11,776 bases of DNA. Source: Acidimicrobiia bacterium (GTDB lineage Bacteria; Actinomycetota; Acidimicrobiia; Acidimicrobiales; Ilumatobacteraceae). The notes under the pieces are model-generated. The model searched no databases. It was not told where the DNA came from and saw only the letters and a list, made by a program, of their open reading frames with translations. The position numbers and the translations under genes were made by a program. How positions within the stretch are numbered: the stretch's first letter is position 1; each line of letters opens with the position of its first letter. Where the stretch lies: positions 1 through 11,776 of the forward strand of contig JAUHYJ010000050.1 of assembly GCA_030425785.1 (NCBI GenBank). The letters run 5' to 3'. This document shows, piece by piece, positions 1 to 6,548 of this stretch.

Positions 1-546
1 GACCTCGCCGTCGACGAGGTCGTGCTCGGCCGCGGGGCCTACGTGCGGGGCCGTCTCGCCCTGCTCCAGGCGATCGCCGAGGCGCACGGCTGCCAGGTGG
101 TGTTCCAGGCGCAACCGTCGGGCACGGTCGCGTTCGTCGCCGGCTTCCGGGCCGACCTCGACACCGTCGGCCTGCTCTACCACTCACTCCACACCCAGGC
201 GAGCAGCCGCATGACGCGCGAGCGCCGGGCGACCGGCGCGGCGACCCAGCAGTGGCGGCGCTCGTTCCTGTTCGGCTTCGCCGACGAGATCCGCACGATG
301 CTCGCCGACACCGCTCGCGAAGCGACGGCGCGCCTGCACCCGAGCTCGACGGCACTGCCCGCCCTGCGCGCTCGCGAGCGTCAGGTCGACGAGTTCGCAC
401 GCCGCTCGTTCGGCCGGGTCGTCGCCGCTCGCCGCCCGAAGGCGGCCACCGCGCAGGGGTTCGTCGCCGGGCGCGAGGCGGCGGCACGCGTCGACCTGGG
501 GCGCAGGCGGGTCACCGGGCTGCGTGCGCTCGGCCGCGGCGCATGA
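1..546 (+). CDS. DUF2786-type protein, C-terminal part (5' truncated by window edge)
   Basis: The reading frame is open from base 1 and ends at the TGA at 544-546, so the start lies outside the window. The visible 181 residues resemble the C-terminal region of DUF2786 proteins: a hydrophobic segment (residues about 18-45, with LALLQAIAEAHGCQVVF), then GFRADLDTVGLLYHSL, then RRSFLFGFADEIRTML (about 86-101) and a basic tail. The usual N-terminal DUF2786 helical domain would lie upstream. The biochemical function of this family is not known to me. The stop overlaps the start of the next gene by ATGA, so the two are probably translationally coupled and may act together. The family call rests on remembered sequence pattern only; that it is a real gene is well supported by the coupled overlap and codon use. 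Confidence 0.65.
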   Translation, partial: DLAVDEVVLGRGAYVRGRLALLQAIAEAHGCQVVFQAQPSGTVAFVAGFRADLDTVGLLYHSLHTQASSRMTRERRATGAATQQWRRSFLFGFADEIRTMLADTAREATARLHPSSTALPALRARERQVDEFARRSFGRVVAARRPKAATAQGFVAGREAAARVDLGRRRVTGLRALGRGA

Positions 547-1016
547 CCCGCGGCGACCTCGGCCGTGAGGCGGTCTACGCCGCCGAGATCGCCGCGTTCG
601 ACGGAACGTCCCACGAGACCGTCACCGACTTCGACGCACTCGTCGCGGTCGGCACGGCGGTCACGTCCGCATCGTGGTGGCCGCACGGTCCGGTCGCGGT
701 CGAGCGAGCCCGATCCGACGCGGCGTCGTCGTCGGCGCGGCGACGGACGAGCGGCGCGACCGTCATCCGTCTGGCGGCGCCGCAGATGACCGTGGCGACG
801 GTGCTGCACGAGCTCGCACACGTGCTCGCCGGCATCGACGCCGGGCACGGCGCCAGGTTCCGGCGTGCCCACGTCGACGTGGTCGGGTACGTGCTCGGCG
901 ACGAGTCGGTCGGCTGGCTGCTCGACGCCTACCGCGCCTTCGGGCTCGAGCCCGGCGAGCGCGCGTGGCCGACGCCGGGGCTGCGCCCCGAAGCCGGCGG
1001 GCCGATCGCCCTCTGA
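543..1016 (+). CDS. Small HExxH zinc metallohydrolase-like protein (SprT-like/TIGR04338-like)
   Basis: This gene encodes 157 residues. The ATG at 543 overlaps the upstream stop as ATGA; a longer in-frame extension to 252 would lie inside the DUF2786 gene and is rejected. The protein carries HELAH at residues 89-93, the HExxH zinc-binding and catalytic motif, followed by GHGARF at 101-106, so His102 is a likely third zinc ligand. The spacing HExxH-x8-H and the GHGxxF context resemble SprT/WLM-type metallopeptidase folds and a family of short actinobacterial putative metallohydrolases (I recall TIGR04338). There is no signal peptide or membrane segment, so it is probably cytoplasmic. The substrate is unknown. 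Coupling with the DUF2786 gene suggests a joint role. The metal-binding motif is directly visible; proteolytic activity is inferred. Confidence 0.72.
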   Translation: MTRGDLGREAVYAAEIAAFDGTSHETVTDFDALVAVGTAVTSASWWPHGPVAVERARSDAASSSARRRTSGATVIRLAAPQMTVATVLHELAHVLAGIDAGHGARFRRAHVDVVGYVLGDESVGWLLDAYRAFGLEPGERAWPTPGLRPEAGGPIAL

Positions 1017-1023
1017 GTTCAGA

Positions 1024-1045
1024 CGGCCGGCGATGTCATCGGCCG
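1024..1045. terminator. Possible bidirectional terminator hairpin between convergent genes
   Basis: CGGCCG at 1024-1029 is complementary to CGGCCG at 1040-1045, with a 10-nt loop. It fills the 30-bp gap between the stop of the metallohydrolase gene (+) and the stop of the phosphofructokinase gene (-), which is where a shared terminator is expected. Neither strand has a good U-tract after the stem, so the terminator role is inferred from position. Confidence 0.4.
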
Positions 1046-1046
1046 C

Positions 1047-2183
1047 TCAGCTTTCGCCGAGGTTCGGCTCGATGGGCGGAGCGTCGCCGAAGTTCACCCC
1101 GAGATCGCGGGCGGTGAGCATCGTGTCGCTGTCGAGCGGCACGTTCTTCTGCCGACCCCGCACCGACGCCAGCGGGACGTAGTCGACGGTCGGCGGGTTC
1201 AGCGCCACCATGATCCCGTTGTGGCCTTCGTCGAGCGCCCGCACCGCTGCCGCGCCGAACCGCAGGCCGAGCAGCCGGTCGTGGGCGGTCGGGCTGCCAC
1301 CGCGGATGAGGTGACCGAGCACGACGACCCGCGCCTCTTTGCCGGTCAGCTCGCCGAGCGCGTCGCCGACCGCCTGGCCGACCCCGCCGAGCCGCTCGGC
1401 CTGACCGACCGACTTGCCGACGATCGAGACGTCACCGCCCTTGGGCTTGGCACCCTCCGCGACCACGACGATCGAGAACTTGGCGCCGCGCTCCTCGCGC
1501 CGACGGATCGTCTCGGCGACGTGTTCGAGGTCGTACGGGATCTCGGGGATGAGCACCGCGTGCGCGCCACTCGCCACCCCGGAATGGAGCGCGATCCATC
1601 CCGCGTACCGACCCATGACCTCGACGACGATCACGCGCCCGTGCGACGTCGCCGTCGAGAACAGCCGATCGATGCACTGCGACGCGAAGTCGACGGCGGT
1701 GTGGAAGCCGAACGTCGACGCGGTCCGCTCGAGATCGTTGTCGATCGTCTTCGGCACCCCGATCACCCGGAGGCCGGCCTCGTAGAGATGACACGCGATC
1801 GTGAGCGATCCGTCGCCGCCGATGCTGATCAGCGCGTCGATGTCGTGCTCGTCGAACTTGTCGATCAGTTCCTGTGAGCGATCTTCTTCGACCCAGGTGC
1901 CGTCGGGTTGCTGGACGGGGAACGCCGTCGGATTGCCGCGGTTGGTCGTGCCGAGGATGGTGCCGCCCTGGTGCACGATGCCCCGCACGCTCTCGCGCGA
2001 GAGCGTGATGACGCCCTTGCCGTCGTACTCGTCGGGGAACATGATCCCGTTGAAGCCGTCGCGGATGCCGACGACGTCCCACCCGCGGTTGCGGGCGGCC
2101 AGCGTGGCCGCCCGGATGACCGCGTTGAGGCCAGGGGCGTCACCCCCGCCGGTGCTGAGCGCAATTCGTCGGATCGGACGCAT
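1047..2183 (-). CDS. pfkA: 6-phosphofructokinase, group III (mixed ATP/PPi signature)
   Basis: This 378-residue enzyme would phosphorylate fructose-6-phosphate to fructose-1,6-bisphosphate in glycolysis. Visible motifs in order are GGGDAPGLN (12-20) in the phosphoryl-donor loop, IGGDGS (121-126), PKTIDND (144-150) with the catalytic Asp region, MGRYAGWIAL (190-199) and PEIPY (213-217). Family knowledge: Gly in GGDGS goes with ATP use, whereas PPi enzymes carry GGDD; Lys in PKTIDND is typical of PPi enzymes but also occurs in actinobacterial group III ATP enzymes. ATP is therefore the likelier donor. The length fits group III (about 340-380), longer than E. coli PfkA (320). It lies 41 bp after nagA, and its substrate is the NagB product. 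The ATG has no recognisable Shine-Dalgarno, and a hairpin lies between it and nagA, so it may be partly or wholly separately transcribed. Confidence 0.93.
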   Translation of the reverse strand: MRPIRRIALSTGGGDAPGLNAVIRAATLAARNRGWDVVGIRDGFNGIMFPDEYDGKGVITLSRESVRGIVHQGGTILGTTNRGNPTAFPVQQPDGTWVEEDRSQELIDKFDEHDIDALISIGGDGSLTIACHLYEAGLRVIGVPKTIDNDLERTASTFGFHTAVDFASQCIDRLFSTATSHGRVIVVEVMGRYAGWIALHSGVASGAHAVLIPEIPYDLEHVAETIRRREERGAKFSIVVVAEGAKPKGGDVSIVGKSVGQAERLGGVGQAVGDALGELTGKEARVVVLGHLIRGGSPTAHDRLLGLRFGAAAVRALDEGHNGIMVALNPPTVDYVPLASVRGRQKNVPLDSDTMLTARDLGVNFGDAPPIEPNLGES

Positions 2184-2189
2184 GGATCG

Positions 2190-2195
2190 ACGGTA
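2190..2195 (-). promoter_or_regulatory. Possible -10 element for a leaderless pfk transcript
   Basis: On the minus strand TACCGT (TANNNT pattern) ends 6 nt before the pfk ATG. There is no Shine-Dalgarno-like sequence upstream of that ATG. Actinobacterial leaderless transcripts commonly start about 7 nt after a TANNNT element, so the initiation site could be the start codon itself. No -35 element is convincing. This is a weak, position-based call. Confidence 0.25.
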
Positions 2196-2209
2196 GCGGA
2201 TCGCGGCGG

Positions 2210-2224
2210 GCCCGGTTTCCGGGC
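2210..2224 (-). terminator. GC hairpin directly after nagA stop
   Basis: A perfect 6-bp stem, GCCCGG and CCGGGC, closes an AAA triloop on the minus strand. It begins at the base after the nagA TGA. No U-tract follows, so it may be a weak or factor-assisted terminator, or an RNA-processing or 3'-stabilising hairpin that separates nagA from pfk expression. Confidence 0.4.
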
Positions 2225-3361
2225 TCAGGACGACGTCGCCGAGCCGGACAGCACCTCGGCGACGGAGAGCTCCGCGTCGAGCACGACGACGTCGGCGCGT
2301 CCGCCCGGAGCGAGCAACGCATCGTCCGGTTCCGCGATCGCCCGGGCCGGGGTGGTGGTGAACGCGGCGACGGCGTCACGCAGCCCGACGCCGCAGTCGT
2401 GCACGACGGTGCGGAGCGCACGGTCGGGCGTCAGCGTCGAGCCGGCGAGCGTGTCGGTGCCCGCGATCACCGCGCGACCGTCGGCGACGTCGACGTCGAT
2501 GCTGCCGAGCGCGTACCGGCCCGGCGGTGCGGCGGCCGCGGCCATCGCGTCGGTGACGAGCGCGATCCGGCCCGGCGCGGCGGCGAACAACAGGGCGATC
2601 GACGCGGGATGCACGTGGATGCCGTCGGCGATCACCTCGATCGTGACGTGCTCGGCGGCGACTGCGGCCCCGATGACGCCGGGGAGGCGCCCCTGGATCG
2701 GGGCCATCGCGTTGAACGCATGGGTGACGAGTGATGCACCACGGGCGAACGCCTCGCGGGCGGTGTCGTAGTCGCAATCGGTGTGACCCACCGCGACCGG
2801 CACCCCGGCCTCGACGAATCGGGACACGGCGTCGAGCGCGCCCGGCAGCTCCGGAGCGATGGTGATGTGGCGGACGATCCCCGTCGCCGCGTCGACCAAC
2901 CGCTCGACCGACTCGGCATCCGGGTGGCGGAGCAACGTCGGGTCGTGGGCGCCGCATCGGCCGCGTGCGAGGAACGGCCCCTCGACGTGGACGCCGATCA
3001 AGCCCGGGTCGCGGTCCATGGCCGCGCGAGCCGCACCGATCGCGTCGACGATGTCGTCGATCGAGCTCGTGACGAACGACGCGACGGCCCGGGTCGTGCC
3101 GTGTGCTCGCATCGCTGCCAGCGCGATGAGCGCCTCGTCGACCCCGTCCTGGTAGTGGGCGCCGCCGGCGCCGTGGCCGTGGATGTCGACGAAGCCCGGC
3201 GTGACGTACCCACCGGACGCGTCGATCGACCGATCGGCGTCGGGTGGCGGTTGCTCGTGCGAGCCGACCGTCACGACCTGCCCGGCGTCGAGGTACACCC
3301 AACCGGGTCGCTCGCCGTGCGCGTCCACGAGCGTGCCCGAGTGCACGAGTGTCGACGTCAT
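2225..3361 (-). CDS. nagA: N-acetylglucosamine-6-phosphate deacetylase
   Basis: NagA removes acetate from GlcNAc-6-phosphate, giving glucosamine-6-phosphate for NagB. The amidohydrolase-fold motifs are all present: DIHGHG (59-64), HVEGPF with metal-ligand Glu127, VGHT with His193, THAFNAM with His214, ADGIHVHP with substrate-binding His249, and VTDAM with catalytic Asp271. The length of 378 residues matches the family. I chose the ATG at 3361 because it lies 2 bp after the nagB stop and starts a typical NagA N-terminus (MTSTLVHSGT). An in-frame start at 3484 would overlap nagB by about 120 bp and adds a low-complexity Arg/Gly segment, so I rejected it. The ribosome-binding site is weak (AGGG about 10 nt upstream), consistent with translational coupling to nagB. 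Confidence 0.96.
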   Translation of the reverse strand: MTSTLVHSGTLVDAHGERPGWVYLDAGQVVTVGSHEQPPPDADRSIDASGGYVTPGFVDIHGHGAGGAHYQDGVDEALIALAAMRAHGTTRAVASFVTSSIDDIVDAIGAARAAMDRDPGLIGVHVEGPFLARGRCGAHDPTLLRHPDAESVERLVDAATGIVRHITIAPELPGALDAVSRFVEAGVPVAVGHTDCDYDTAREAFARGASLVTHAFNAMAPIQGRLPGVIGAAVAAEHVTIEVIADGIHVHPASIALLFAAAPGRIALVTDAMAAAAAPPGRYALGSIDVDVADGRAVIAGTDTLAGSTLTPDRALRTVVHDCGVGLRDAVAAFTTTPARAIAEPDDALLAPGGRADVVVLDAELSVAEVLSGSATSS

Positions 3362-3363
3362 GC

Positions 3364-4146
3364 CTACAGACCCTGCCAGGCCGGCTTGTGTTCGTACACC
3401 CAGCGGTAGTACTCGGCCCGCTCGAAACCGGCGGCCGCCGCCTCGTCGACCACCACCGTCACGTGGCGGTGCAACTGGATGCACGAACCCGGCACGCTTG
3501 CCGTGATCGGGCCCTCCACCGCGGTGGCGATGGCGTCGGCCTTGCCCGAACCGAACGCCAGCAGCACGAGGTGGCCGGCTCGCAAGATCGTGCCGATGCC
3601 CTGCGTGATGCAGTGGGTGGGCACCTCGTCGGGCGAGTCGAAGAAGCGCGCGTTGTCGGCGCGGGTGGTGGCGGTCAGTGTCTTGATACGGGTGAGCGAC
3701 GCCAGCGACGAGCCAGGTTCGTTGAAGCCGACGTGGCCGTCGGTGCCGATGCCCAGGAGCTGCAGGTCGACGCCGCCGTGGGCGTCGAGCGCGGCCTCGT
3801 ACCGCTCGCCTGCCGTGGCGATCGTCGCCGCGTCGCCGTCGGGCACGTGGACCCGCGCCGGATCGAGACCGAGCGGTTCGGTGACCTCCCGGCGGATCAC
3901 GCTGTGGTAGCTCTCCGGATGGTCCTCGGGGAGCCCGACGTACTCGTCGAGCGCGAACGCGGTGACGCCGGACAGGTCGAGCCCCGCCGCACGTTCGCGT
4001 GCCAGGGCGGCATACACGGGGAGCGGTGTCGAACCGGTCGCCACGCCGAGCGTGAACGCCGGCTCGTCCCGCACCCGCGCCGCGATGTGGCGAGCCACGA
4101 GCGTGCCGGCCGCTTCCGGCGTGTCGACGATGACGACTTCAGCCAT
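3364..4146 (-). CDS. nagB: Glucosamine-6-phosphate deaminase
   Basis: NagB converts glucosamine-6-phosphate to fructose-6-phosphate plus ammonia, feeding glycolysis. The 260-residue protein shows GSTP (38-41) in the phosphate-binding loop, LDEYVGL (66-72) with Asp67 as the probable general base, and GIGTDGHVGFNEPGSS (132-147), in which Asp136, His138 and Glu143 correspond to the E. coli catalytic Asp141/His143/Glu148 set. The length matches NagB (about 240-270). I see no long C-terminal extension, so SIS-domain or 6-phosphogluconolactonase relatives are less likely; the FNEP motif is diagnostic of NagB. Its first 8 bp overlap the 3' end of the ROK kinase gene, and nagA follows after 2 bp. Confidence 0.96.
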   Translation of the reverse strand: MAEVVIVDTPEAAGTLVARHIAARVRDEPAFTLGVATGSTPLPVYAALARERAAGLDLSGVTAFALDEYVGLPEDHPESYHSVIRREVTEPLGLDPARVHVPDGDAATIATAGERYEAALDAHGGVDLQLLGIGTDGHVGFNEPGSSLASLTRIKTLTATTRADNARFFDSPDEVPTHCITQGIGTILRAGHLVLLAFGSGKADAIATAVEGPITASVPGSCIQLHRHVTVVVDEAAAAGFERAEYYRWVYEHKPAWQGL

Positions 4147-5026
4147 GGTGTCCTCCCGCGAGTGCTGCGCCGATCGCGTGGGTCGGTCGTTCGTCGGTCA
4201 GGAGTTGCGTGATCGAGGCGAGCCCGAGCGAAGCGATCAACGGCGACGCCGCCGACCACGCCGCGAAGTGCCTCGCCATGCCGTCGCTCAAGGCATGTCC
4301 GAGCCCGGTGAGGCCCCCGCCGATCACGATCGTGTCCGCGCCGTAGGCGAGGGCGAGCACCCGAACCGCGCTGGCGGCGCCGAAGTACACACCGTCACGA
4401 ATCTGGATCGCGTGGGCGTCGCCGGCGGCCGCCGCCGCGAACACGTCGATGGCGGTGGCGCCGTCGACGCCCCACTGTGCGACCACGCCGGAACCCGACG
4501 CGTAGCCCTCGAGCGAGCCGGCCAGCCCGTCGACGTGCGCGGGGCCGTTCGGGTCGACCGACACGTAGCCGATCTCGCCCGAGACGCCGTTGGCGCCTTC
4601 CCACAGGCGCCCGCCGAGCACGACCCCGGCGGCGAGGCCGGTGCCGAGGTTGAGGTAGGCGAACGAGTCCGACGTGCCACCTCGCAGCGCCCACGCACCG
4701 AGCGCAGCCGCGTTCACGTCGTTGCACACGTGTACCGGCGCATCGATCGACGCGGCGACCGCTGCCTCGAGATCGAACGACTCGATGCCGAGGTTGCGTG
4801 CGTGGTGCACGACGCCGTGCCGGACCGCCCCGGGCACGCCGATGCCGATCGATTCGATGTCGCCGGCGGTGCCGTCGCAGACCGCCCGCACGGCGTCGAG
4901 CGCCCCCGTGGTCACGCCCTCCGGCCCACACGTCGCAGTGCCCCGGAACGTGGCGAGCACGCCGAGCGCGTCGTCGATGGCGACGGCCTCGATCTTCGTG
5001 CCGCCGATGTCGATGCCGATCCTCAT
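4139..5026 (-). CDS. ROK-family sugar kinase, probable N-acetylglucosamine kinase, lacking the zinc motif
   Basis: This 295-residue protein probably phosphorylates GlcNAc released by the GH3 enzyme to GlcNAc-6-phosphate, the substrate of NagA. It has the ROK/ASKHA phosphate loop GIDIGGTK (4-11), catalytic Asp103 in CNDVNAAALG, and NLGTGLAAGVVLGG (126-139). The ROK zinc site is degenerate. The usual GExGH is GEIGY (Tyr154 replaces His), and the CxCGxxGC position reads HVDGLAGS (164-171) with no cysteine, although the following LEGYASGSG is retained. ATP-binding and catalytic residues argue for a working kinase, not a repressor, and there is no N-terminal HTH. Glucokinase, or kinases for glucosamine or other N-acyl sugars, are alternatives. 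The ATG at 5026 follows a GAGGG site at 5034-5038 that overlaps the nagZ stop; the longer open frame upstream is antisense-free shadow within nagZ and is rejected. Confidence 0.85.
   Translation of the reverse strand: MRIGIDIGGTKIEAVAIDDALGVLATFRGTATCGPEGVTTGALDAVRAVCDGTAGDIESIGIGVPGAVRHGVVHHARNLGIESFDLEAAVAASIDAPVHVCNDVNAAALGAWALRGGTSDSFAYLNLGTGLAAGVVLGGRLWEGANGVSGEIGYVSVDPNGPAHVDGLAGSLEGYASGSGVVAQWGVDGATAIDVFAAAAAGDAHAIQIRDGVYFGAASAVRVLALAYGADTIVIGGGLTGLGHALSDGMARHFAAWSAASPLIASLGLASITQLLTDERPTHAIGAALAGGHHG
4151..4157 (-). promoter_or_regulatory. Strong ribosome-binding site of nagB
   Basis: GGGAGGA on the minus strand lies 4 nt before the nagB ATG and inside the end of the kinase gene. It fixes the nagB start and indicates that nagB can be initiated independently of coupling. 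Confidence 0.7.
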
Positions 5027-5036
5027 GCGATGGCCC

Positions 5037-6548
5037 TCACGCACTCGCGCCCACGAGTTCGAGCAGCGCCTCGCCGACGAGACGCGAGGCGCCGAAGGTC
5101 GCGAGGTCGACGCCGTCACTCTCGGCGAACCCCATGTCGACGACGATGGTGTCGCCGACGGCGGTGATGGCGGTGGCGGCCGCAGCGGCGCCGGGGTCGC
5201 GGTGGAACTCGCGGCCGACGACGACGGTGACCACACCGGGCCCGGCCACGTGGGCCTCGGCCCAGGTGTCGGCCACCCCACGGTCGGCGACCGGTACCAC
5301 GAGCGAGGCGACGGCGCCGCCGTCGAAGAACGGCCCGAACGGGGTCTCGCCGATGGCGACATTCGGCTCGGGATCGATCCGCACCCACCGCACCTCGCGC
5401 GGACCGGAGCCGAGGAGCGCCGCCGCGCGATCGGACACGGCGAACGACGCCGCGATCGTGTCGAGGCTGACGACGGGTTCGGTCGCCGCGACGGCCGGCG
5501 AGGTGTCGGTGCGGTGCCGCTGTTCGGTCGTCCACCGGGCCAGCCCGTCACAGCGCGCAGCGGCGTCGGCGAGCCGGTCGCGGGGGAGATCGGCGGCCTC
5601 GATCGCGACCGCCAGCGCGTCGACGATGGCGTCGATCTCGCTCGCCGAGGTCTCCTGCCCGAGGCAGAGCAGGTCGCTGCCGGCCGCGACGGCGGCCACG
5701 GCGGCGGCGGGGATACCGCACTGGCCCGACGCACCCACCATGTCGAGCGCGTCGGTGACGACGACCCCGTCGAACCCCAACTCGCCTCGGAGGAGATCGC
5801 CGAGGATGGCCGACGAGAACGTGGCGACCGCGTCCGGGTCGAGCGCGGGAACGCGGATGTGCGACGTGATGATCGTCTTCGTGCCGGCCGCGATCGCGGC
5901 CCGGAACGGCTCGAGTTCCCGGGCGGCGAAGGTCGCAGCGTCGGCGGTCACCACCGGTTCGGCGACGTGCGAGTCGGCCGAGGTGTCGCCGTGGCCGGGG
6001 AAGTGTTTGGCGCACGCGGCGACACCGGCGGCCTGCACCCCCTCGGTCCACGCGGCGGTGTGCGCCGCGACCGAGGCGGCGTCGGCGCCGAAGCTGCGCA
6101 CGCCGATGACCGGGTTGTGGGGGTTGCAGTTGATGTCGGCGACCGGAGCGAGCGCGAGACGGACGCCTGCGTTCGCGAGTTGGGCACCGACCTCGTGCCC
6201 GACCGTGCGCGTGACGTCGAGGTCGTCGATGCGGCCGAGGACCGCGTTGCCGGGGAACGGCGACCCGTCGTGCTGGTGGAGCCGCGACACGTCACCGCCC
6301 TCCTCGTCGGTCGCGATGATCGCGTGCGGGTTCGCCGCGTAGATGGCCGCGGTGAGCGCGGCGACCTGGGCCGGCGACTCGATGTTCTGACCGAACAGGC
6401 ACACGCCACCCAGCCCGTCGCGCAGCAGGTCGGCGAACCAGTCGGGGAGGGTGGGCCCGGCGAACCCCGGCATGAGGATGCCGAGCGCGTCGCGACGGAT
6501 CGCCGTCGAGTCGAGTGTGGAGTCGAGTGTGGAGTCGATCGACGTCAT
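5037..6548 (-). CDS. nagZ: Family-3 beta-N-acetylglucosaminidase or phosphorylase (NagZ-like)
   Basis: This 503-residue enzyme would split beta-linked GlcNAc from imported chito-oligomers or cell-wall fragments in the cytoplasm; no signal peptide is seen. It shows ATDEEGG (79-85), KHFPGHGDTSADSH (181-194) with the NagZ-type Asp192/His194 acid-base dyad, and the nucleophile Asp266 in VVVTDALDM. It is longer than E. coli NagZ (341) and carries an extra C-terminal domain from about residue 340, as in two-domain NagZ enzymes and actinobacterial Nag3. Some His-dyad GH3 enzymes, including Cellulomonas Nag3 as I recall, act as phosphorylases giving GlcNAc-1-phosphate, so the reaction type is open. 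The N-terminus has a short STLD repeat. The start overlaps the permease stop (ATGA), and the kinase follows after 10 bp. Confidence 0.9.
   Translation of the reverse strand: MTSIDSTLDSTLDSTAIRRDALGILMPGFAGPTLPDWFADLLRDGLGGVCLFGQNIESPAQVAALTAAIYAANPHAIIATDEEGGDVSRLHQHDGSPFPGNAVLGRIDDLDVTRTVGHEVGAQLANAGVRLALAPVADINCNPHNPVIGVRSFGADAASVAAHTAAWTEGVQAAGVAACAKHFPGHGDTSADSHVAEPVVTADAATFAARELEPFRAAIAAGTKTIITSHIRVPALDPDAVATFSSAILGDLLRGELGFDGVVVTDALDMVGASGQCGIPAAAVAAVAAGSDLLCLGQETSASEIDAIVDALAVAIEAADLPRDRLADAAARCDGLARWTTEQRHRTDTSPAVAATEPVVSLDTIAASFAVSDRAAALLGSGPREVRWVRIDPEPNVAIGETPFGPFFDGGAVASLVVPVADRGVADTWAEAHVAGPGVVTVVVGREFHRDPGAAAAATAITAVGDTIVVDMGFAESDGVDLATFGASRLVGEALLELVGASA
6508..6538. repeat. 12-bp tandem repeat in the nagZ 5' end
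   Basis: GAGTCGAGTGTG occurs twice in tandem (6508-6519 and 6520-6531), followed by a 7-bp partial copy. On the coding strand it gives an in-frame STLD repeat near residues 6-15, ahead of the folded GH3 domain. It is probably a length-variable slippage tract with little structural role. Confidence 0.8.

Noticed and set aside
3362..3484. An N-terminal extension of nagA to 3484
   Set aside because: It would overlap nagB by about 120 bp and add a low-complexity Arg/Gly segment; the ATG at 3361 gives the family length.
3244..4212. A 322-codon plus-strand frame opposite nagB and nagA
   Set aside because: It is antisense to two genes with conserved active sites, and its translation is Arg-rich and motif-free.
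4139..5026. The ROK kinase as a second repressor
   Set aside because: It has no helix-turn-helix and retains the DIGGTK ATP loop and catalytic Asp.
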